DNA of 64,000 bases. Source: Haloarchaeobius sp. HME9146 (GTDB lineage Archaea > Halobacteriota > Halobacteria > Halobacteriales > Natrialbaceae). The position numbers and the translations under genes were made by a program. The stretch's first letter is position 1. Each line of letters opens with the position of its first letter. The notes below the pieces were generated by a model that saw nothing but the letters and a program-made list of their open reading frames with translations, was not told the DNA's origin and did not search any database. The DNA is taken from the NCBI RefSeq assembly GCF_025399835.1, contig NZ_JAODVR010000001.1, positions 806,001 to 870,000 on the forward strand, in the 5' to 3' direction. Shown here piece by piece: positions 60,020 through 64,000 of this stretch.

Positions 60020-60813
60020 ACCTACTCGCGGCTGCACAGTCGGGCTGGGGGAAGTCGGCGAAGGCGCAGAACCTGATGGAGAAGAACGCGCCGGAGTACG
60101 AGCACATGGTCGTCCTCGACTACAAGGACGAGTACAGGGGCTTCGTGAAAGCCGGACTCTCGAAGTGGTGGATCGTCGGCCCCCGAGAGATGGAGTGGTC
60201 CGAGAGCCAGTGGCTGGAGTTCCTCACGGGGAACCCGAAGATCGTGCTCGTGCGCCATCCCGGTATCGACGAGGACGACTGGCGGGACGTGTGTGCGACC
60301 ATCATCTCGGCGGCACGGCGGCTGAGCGAGGTGTTAATCGTCGTCGACGAGGCGCACTTCGTCGCACCCCAGTCGGGGAAGACGCCGAAGCCGACTAAGG
60401 GTCTGGCGACGACCGGCCGCGGCGAAGGTGCGTCGAGCATCTGGGTCAGCCAGCGACCCGCCGAGATGGAGGAGACGGTCATCTCGCAGTGCCAGAGCCG
60501 CATACTCGGCGGCTTCGAGTCGAGTGCCGACCTGGACAAGGTGGCGAAGGTCATCGAGTACCCCGTCGAGCTGCACAATCCGCAGGTTCGCAGCGTACCG
60601 AACTGCCCGGACTCGCTGAAGCCCGAGACGACGGGCCGGACTGAGGGGTCGGATTCGCTGCAGCGTCACGAGGACGACGAGGAGAACACTATCGGGTCCG
60701 AGTGGATCTACAGCGACAACAGCGGAGAGCGGCGACGTATCGACACGACGGGGATGTTCGACTCCATGGAGAGCGAGCACCTCGGGAAGCAAGGCAAGAA
60801 AATCAAGGTTTGA
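60016..60813 (+). CDS. Viral genome-packaging ATPase
   Basis: A 265-residue P-loop ATPase of the FtsK/HerA (A32-like) group: Walker A AAQSGWGKS at residues 5-13, Walker B VLIVVDEAH near 109-117, then a Thr/Gln sensor segment (IWVSQRPAEMEETVISQC) and an arginine-containing EGASS loop. The N-terminus starts directly at the P-loop, as in ATPases of internal-membrane, double jelly-roll-lineage viruses such as SH1, PH1 and SNJ1. GGAGG lies just upstream of the ATG. It would pump DNA into preformed capsids. Confidence 0.8.
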   Translation: MNLLAAAQSGWGKSAKAQNLMEKNAPEYEHMVVLDYKDEYRGFVKAGLSKWWIVGPREMEWSESQWLEFLTGNPKIVLVRHPGIDEDDWRDVCATIISAARRLSEVLIVVDEAHFVAPQSGKTPKPTKGLATTGRGEGASSIWVSQRPAEMEETVISQCQSRILGGFESSADLDKVAKVIEYPVELHNPQVRSVPNCPDSLKPETTGRTEGSDSLQRHEDDEENTIGSEWIYSDNSGERRRIDTTGMFDSMESEHLGKQGKKIKV

Positions 60814-60816
60814 AAG

Positions 60817-60975
60817 ATGAGTGAGTGGCACGCTACGCTGTACGGAGAAGACGCGAGACGGGCAGACGAATTGAAAGAGCGGCTGGATGACGAACTACCC
60901 GGAACTGTGGGATCGAACGCGGAGACTGTACGCACACTATTAGACTTGGCTGAGGACCAACTCAAGTCTCAGTGA
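60817..60975 (+). CDS. Provirus 52-residue protein
   Basis: An ATG 3 bases after the ATPase stop opens a 52-codon frame: MSEWHATLYGEDARRADELK, then a helix and LLDLAEDQLKSQ. It looks like a short helical dimer or small ribbon-helix-helix protein. GC drops here. The tight spacing supports coding. A T-rich stretch (60992-61018) between it and the convergent FRG gene may hold terminators for both. Confidence 0.6.
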   Translation: MSEWHATLYGEDARRADELKERLDDELPGTVGSNAETVRTLLDLAEDQLKSQ

Positions 60976-61012
60976 GCTGATTTCCAGATGTCTTTTTAAT
61001 AACTTGGTTTTC

Positions 61013-62149
61013 TTATCTTTCGAAGTTATAACCTGGCCGAACTGATTGAATAATTCGTTCTACTTCGTCACGGTTCTCTCTAACCGATTCGTGCCAATAA
61101 CGAGAAACAACGTCTGTAAAAGACAATTCTCTATTTTCAGTCTCTGCATAGCCGATTATCGTCCTCAGGATTTGTTGTAGTGTATGTTCGCTCGTCAATA
61201 AAGGTGATATCTCATTGGAAGCGCTTAGTCGAGCGTGTACCCGACAAAGGTCATTGATACACATTTGTCCTTCTTCTGAGAACCCTCGATAGGGTTTTCC
61301 CATCTCATCCAACCATTCTTTTACGATGGATAGATAGTCCTCGTACTCAATCTCACCCATGGGGTCGTGCGGCGGTGCAACGTATTGAGAGGGAGGTATA
61401 TTCTCAGGCCAAACTGTATTCTCCCAATGTTCCAACAGGTCTTCGTACTCATCATTAGTTTCGAGCAGGTTGTCTTTCGAAATTCCTAGGGGAGCGTATT
61501 CGAGAACAACGTCATCGTATTGCTTGAATGTCCAATTGAAAGGTAGGTACCCCTCCAATAACTCTGGATGAGCGTGGTTAATGAATGCAGCACGCTGCTT
61601 TTCTATCCTTGGAACGCCTTCGGGTGAGATAATCTCAACTCCACCAAGCTGCTTTGGAGTGGAACTTCCCAAACGCTCCATCTCATATTCTTTGAACAAA
61701 TATACTGCGCCAGTTTCTCCTTCGCTTCCGCCTATGCTGGCAAAGAAGCAGGCAACCTCGGGTGATTCAGTCACGTCTAATAACCAAGTCCGTATCTTGG
61801 TTTCAGGCACACTAGAGTAGTGTTGAACAATGGCGAGTGCGATTTCTTGAGAGACTTTGAGTTCTGATTGCACAAAGCGGACTGCTGAAGATAGCCGCTG
61901 GATCTCGAAGTCAACGTCAATATCTTTGCTATCGCGGAATAGACTCGGTGTTAGCCCCCACTCTGACTTTCTTTGCCCTCTAAAATACCATTCCTCTCTA
62001 TTCCCCATTTGATGTAGGTGGAATGCCGCTTCGTAGATGTTTTCAAAGGGTTCAGAGCCACTTGGATTGGTAGACCGAGAAATTTGTTGCTTTTTTATTG
62101 GGTCATCCAAGCTTCGGTACTTGTGGTAGACTTCTTTCCAATCAGTCAT
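61013..62149 (-). CDS. FRG-domain protein, AT-rich cargo gene in the provirus
   Basis: A 378-residue cytoplasmic protein. The FRG domain lies at about residues 45-200: EEWYFRGQRKSEWGLTPSLF holds the F-R-G motif, and QHYSSVPETKIRTWLLDVTE with SPEVACFFA is the second conserved part. The C-terminal 180 residues are helical and unassigned. GC content is far below its neighbours and it lies on the opposite strand, so it was acquired separately. TTTATTAAG 28 bases upstream gives it its own leaderless promoter. FRG proteins are of unknown activity but recur in defence islands and prophages. Confidence 0.85.
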   Translation of the reverse strand: MTDWKEVYHKYRSLDDPIKKQQISRSTNPSGSEPFENIYEAAFHLHQMGNREEWYFRGQRKSEWGLTPSLFRDSKDIDVDFEIQRLSSAVRFVQSELKVSQEIALAIVQHYSSVPETKIRTWLLDVTESPEVACFFASIGGSEGETGAVYLFKEYEMERLGSSTPKQLGGVEIISPEGVPRIEKQRAAFINHAHPELLEGYLPFNWTFKQYDDVVLEYAPLGISKDNLLETNDEYEDLLEHWENTVWPENIPPSQYVAPPHDPMGEIEYEDYLSIVKEWLDEMGKPYRGFSEEGQMCINDLCRVHARLSASNEISPLLTSEHTLQQILRTIIGYAETENRELSFTDVVSRYWHESVRENRDEVERIIQSVRPGYNFER

Positions 62150-62172
62150 TCTATATATTGGCGTTAGGAGAG

Positions 62173-62181
62173 CTTAATAAA
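62173..62181 (-). promoter_or_regulatory. TATA box of the FRG gene
   Basis: On the minus strand TTTATTAAG, centred about 28 bases before the ATG at 62149. A second AT-rich stretch (AATATATAG) is too close to the start to act as TATA box. Confidence 0.55.
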
Positions 62182-62213
62182 CGTATTGGCGCTAATATCT
62201 TCGACAGCCAAAA

Positions 62214-62226
62214 TAACTATAAATAT
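62214..62226 (+). promoter_or_regulatory. Promoter of the capsid gene operon
   Basis: ACTATAAATATTA is the best TATA match on the plus strand in the 190-base gap between the FRG gene and the capsid genes. Transcription would start near 62245 and give a leader of about 95 bases before the ATG at 62340. Confidence 0.5.
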
Positions 62227-62339
62227 TATCGGTCAGACGACTGGCCTCACAACACTCCACGAGAGTCGGTGATGTTCCGCGATTGTCGGGGGAAATCTTG
62301 TCGGTTCCTTACGTACAGCGCCTCTCTATCCGTTTTTGC

Positions 62340-62639
62340 ATGGCTTCGCTCAATGCAGCATTCGGCACGCTTGCCGATGACGACATGTGGGAGGACGCGG
62401 TGGCGGCCCTGGCGGGCTACCTCGCGCCGACCGCGCTTCGCAACGTAATAGAACCGAAGACCGGTCTGGACCTGCCTGACGAGGCGTACGGCGCACTCGT
62501 GATGGCGGGCGGGCAGTACAGCCCGATGTACGCCTCGAGCATCAGCCTCGGCGGCGGCATCTATGTCGCCGACAAGCTCACGGAACGCTTCGGCCTGCAG
62601 CAGGCCGTCACCGGGATCGGGACGGGAGGTAACAACTGA
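62340..62639 (+). CDS. Provirus protein before the capsid genes, 99 residues
   Basis: A 99-residue protein with an amphipathic N-terminal helix and a Gly/Ala/Ser-rich, moderately hydrophobic C-terminal half (GALVMAGGQYSPMYASSISL). In SH1-like viruses a small membrane protein (VP12) precedes the small capsid gene; position and size agree, but I cannot confirm it by sequence. A TTG at 62283 is an in-frame alternative start. The stop overlaps the next start (TGATG). Confidence 0.65.
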   Translation: MASLNAAFGTLADDDMWEDAVAALAGYLAPTALRNVIEPKTGLDLPDEAYGALVMAGGQYSPMYASSISLGGGIYVADKLTERFGLQQAVTGIGTGGNN

Positions 62640-63118
62640 TGGTGTCAGTCAGCCATCTTTCTGACTTCGTCACGCAGCAGACGAACGTCACGGGCACCAC
62701 GACGCCCATCCTCGAAATCCAGCCGGAGAACGGGACGATGCTCCGGTTCCGCGACCGCGTCGGCCAGGGCAGTGAGAAGGGCATCCCGGTCGTGATGAAG
62801 CTCAAGGACGCCGGCGGCAACGAGCTGCCGACGGACACGGAGGTCATCTTCCGGGTGCTCCGACCGACCGACGACGAGCCGGTTCCTGTCTCGCAGAAGG
62901 AGGACAACATCGCGGCCTGGAACGGCCTTAGCACGAAGGAGCAGCGTAACGAGGAGAACATCGACCAGACGAAGATGAACCTCAAGGGCGACCGGGTGAA
63001 CGTCCGCGACAAGGACGTTCTGCGGGTCGAGGCCAACTCGTCGACGGCCATCGACTGGGGGAACTCGGAGTTCTACTTCGGTCGTGAAGCGGTCGAGGAA
63101 CTCCCGTACGAGGGGTGA
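62639..63118 (+). CDS. Probable small major capsid protein (single jelly roll)
   Basis: A 159-residue beta-rich protein (PILEIQPENGTMLRFRDRVG, then PVVMKLKDAGGNELPTDTEV, VIFRVLRPTDDEP and SSTAIDWGNSEFYF). Strand-rich content, size, the GGGAGGT ribosome site, and its place directly before a 244-residue protein match the VP7-type small capsid protein of sphaerolipovirus-like viruses. This rests on gene order and predicted fold, not on proven similarity. No signal or membrane segment. Confidence 0.6.
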   Translation: MVSVSHLSDFVTQQTNVTGTTTPILEIQPENGTMLRFRDRVGQGSEKGIPVVMKLKDAGGNELPTDTEVIFRVLRPTDDEPVPVSQKEDNIAAWNGLSTKEQRNEENIDQTKMNLKGDRVNVRDKDVLRVEANSSTAIDWGNSEFYFGREAVEELPYEG

Positions 63119-63123
63119 AACGG

Positions 63124-63858
63124 ATGGTGAACAAGAAGAAGGTGCTCAACGACCTTCGGAACGCCTCGGCGACCCAGCAGCGACTGAAGCGCCAGGACTT
63201 CGACCTGACGAACGGGACGAGTGGCGTCGAGACGAAGATCGCCTCCTACGAGGCAGAGTCGCCCATCGTGCTCCGCGAGGATGCGATGCGGCTGATGTTC
63301 GTCACCGTCGAGCAGTTCAGCCACACCGGCAGCGGGTCGGAGACGTTCAACCTGGCGAACGACATCATCTCGACCTCGAACACGACCGACATCGTACTGT
63401 TCGATGACGGGAACCGGGTTCAACCGAGTTCGGTCGACTACGCGGCCAACACGTTCGACTACTACGACGAGGCAGCGGCGACCCTGCACGTCGCGTACGT
63501 GCCAGCGGACGCCTCAAAAATCCGCATCGAGAAGTCGAGCCCGAAGTCACAGGGCCGGGTCACCCAGACGGTGTTCACGGACGTGTCGAAGGCGCTGCAC
63601 GAGACGAACCAGAACAAGCAGCCGCCGTCGATGAACTTCCAGAACATCCAGGCGAACCCGTTCAAGCCGGTGGTTCCGCGGAAGTGGACGCTCGATGTCT
63701 ACGCGGATGGACCGGTCGCGTTCGAGTGGGACGACTCCGACACGGGCAACCCGCAGGGGGTGACGGCGAGCAACGCAGTGATGTCGCTGCCGGTGAACCG
63801 GGCAAAGAGTGACATCGAGAACCTCTCGGCGGCCGTGAAGGCCGACATCATCGAGTAG
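63124..63858 (+). CDS. Probable large major capsid protein (single jelly roll)
   Basis: A 244-residue protein: basic N-terminal arm (MVNKKKVLNDLRN), then a beta-rich body (SPIVLREDAMRLMFVTVEQF, TDIVLFDDGNRVQPSSVDYA, LHVAYVPADASKIRIEKSSP and WTLDVYADGPVAFEW). The ATG at 63124 has GGGGTGA 5 bases upstream; a GTG at 63115 overlapping the previous stop is the alternative. In SH1-like viruses the large capsid protein (VP4, about 230 residues) follows the small one, as here. Confidence 0.6.
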   Translation: MVNKKKVLNDLRNASATQQRLKRQDFDLTNGTSGVETKIASYEAESPIVLREDAMRLMFVTVEQFSHTGSGSETFNLANDIISTSNTTDIVLFDDGNRVQPSSVDYAANTFDYYDEAAATLHVAYVPADASKIRIEKSSPKSQGRVTQTVFTDVSKALHETNQNKQPPSMNFQNIQANPFKPVVPRKWTLDVYADGPVAFEWDDSDTGNPQGVTASNAVMSLPVNRAKSDIENLSAAVKADIIE

Positions 63859-63865
63859 ATGCATC

Positions 63866-64000
63866 ATGAACGACGTTCCCCTTATCGAGACGCAGGGGAG
63901 CACTCGCAGTAGCGGCGCAACCGCGACGGTCACCGACTCCATCTCGGCTTCGACGCCGGGCGAACCGCACATTTCTTGGACCCGTTCAGACGGGTCGACG
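63866..64000 (+). CDS. Provirus gene after the capsid genes, cut by window edge
   Basis: An ATG at 63866 opens a frame that is still open at the window end after 45 codons (MNDVPLIETQGSTRSSGATA, then a Thr/Ser-rich strand-like part). The alternative ATG at 63859 meets a stop after 17 codons. In SH1-like viruses a further virion protein follows the large capsid gene, so a structural role is likely but unproven. Confidence 0.6.
   Translation, partial: MNDVPLIETQGSTRSSGATATVTDSISASTPGEPHISWTRSDGST

Larger units (their letters stand above)
55321..64000 (+). mobile_element. Provirus, sphaerolipovirus-like, left part (right end outside window)
   Basis: From the 3' end of the CAT tRNA to the window edge the gene style changes: overlapping genes, strong GGAGGTG Shine-Dalgarno sites, few recognisable families, and patches of low GC (56554-56960 and 60820-62330). 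A packaging ATPase (60016-60813) followed after other genes by adjacent 159- and 244-residue proteins (62639-63858) fits the ATPase, small and large major capsid protein order of SH1/SNJ1-type viruses. No integrase, replication gene or right attachment site is in the window; the right copy of the tRNA 3' end (GGTTCGAATCCGGCAGGGCC) would mark it. At least 8.7 kb. Confidence 0.75.

Noticed and set aside
55321-64000. An integrase gene for the provirus
   Set aside because: Looked for tyrosine-recombinase motifs on both strands and found none inside the window; it may be beyond the right edge.
1-64000. CRISPR arrays, rRNA genes and insertion-sequence transposases
   Set aside because: No regularly spaced identical repeats with unique spacers, no rRNA core sequences and no DDE or HUH transposase motifs were seen. 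The tRNA-Val repeats are only two or three units with related spacers.

Overview
The window is a piece of a haloarchaeal (class Halobacteria) chromosome with part of an integrated virus at its right end. This follows from the high GC content with long antisense open frames, the very acidic proteins, genes for archaellins, an archaeal double histone, archaeal RNase P RNA, Tat-dependent lipoproteins, a haloarchaeal-type glucose-6-phosphate dehydrogenase, and many promoters with a TATA box about 27 bases before the start codon (leaderless mRNAs). No species is assigned.

Regions: 1-4853 is a motility locus. arlCE, arlF and arlG (minus strand) diverge from three archaellin genes; the second and third archaellins are a near-identical tandem pair, and the first and second share a 95-bp upstream module. 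5266-17977 holds a PfkB kinase, a DHH phosphoesterase, a histidine kinase, three UspA proteins with an acetyltransferase, a secreted beta-propeller protein, a Tat-exported esterase, a secreted beta-helix protein and two tandem paralogues of unknown function. 18073-24837 is a dipeptide/oligopeptide ABC transporter whose two ATPases are fused in one chain. 24940-33743 has dihydroorotase, a lipoate-ligase-like protein, an M23-like protein, nicotinamidase-like and nicotinate phosphoribosyltransferase genes flanking a HELEH lipoprotein, an AMMECR1 protein, RNase P RNA and a mechanosensitive channel. 33983-43199 has a sensor kinase, a BCCT transporter, an M29 aminopeptidase, tRNA-Val with tandem copies of its 3' end, small zinc proteins and an ABC exporter. 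43204-54652 runs through small haloarchaeal proteins, a creatininase-family enzyme, MptD, Azf, tRNA-Arg and a DNA-binding/chromatin group (RPA-like protein, histone, histone deacetylase), ending with the CCA-adding enzyme.

After tRNA-Asn (with a probable integration scar) and a CAT-anticodon tRNA, a provirus starts at about 55321 and runs off the window. It has compact overlapping genes with strong Shine-Dalgarno sites, two candidate regulators, a packaging-type ATPase, and two adjacent genes whose sizes and order match the small and large jelly-roll capsid proteins of sphaerolipovirus-like viruses (SH1/SNJ1 type). An AT-rich FRG-domain gene sits on the opposite strand between ATPase and capsid genes and is a candidate cargo or anti-phage gene. 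No integrase or replication gene is visible; these may lie beyond position 64000.

Two copies of a dispersed intergenic repeat (14126-14270 and, inverted, 28166-28325) and several tRNA-associated repeats are not explained by genes. All functional calls come from reading motifs and gene order by eye; no database search was run.
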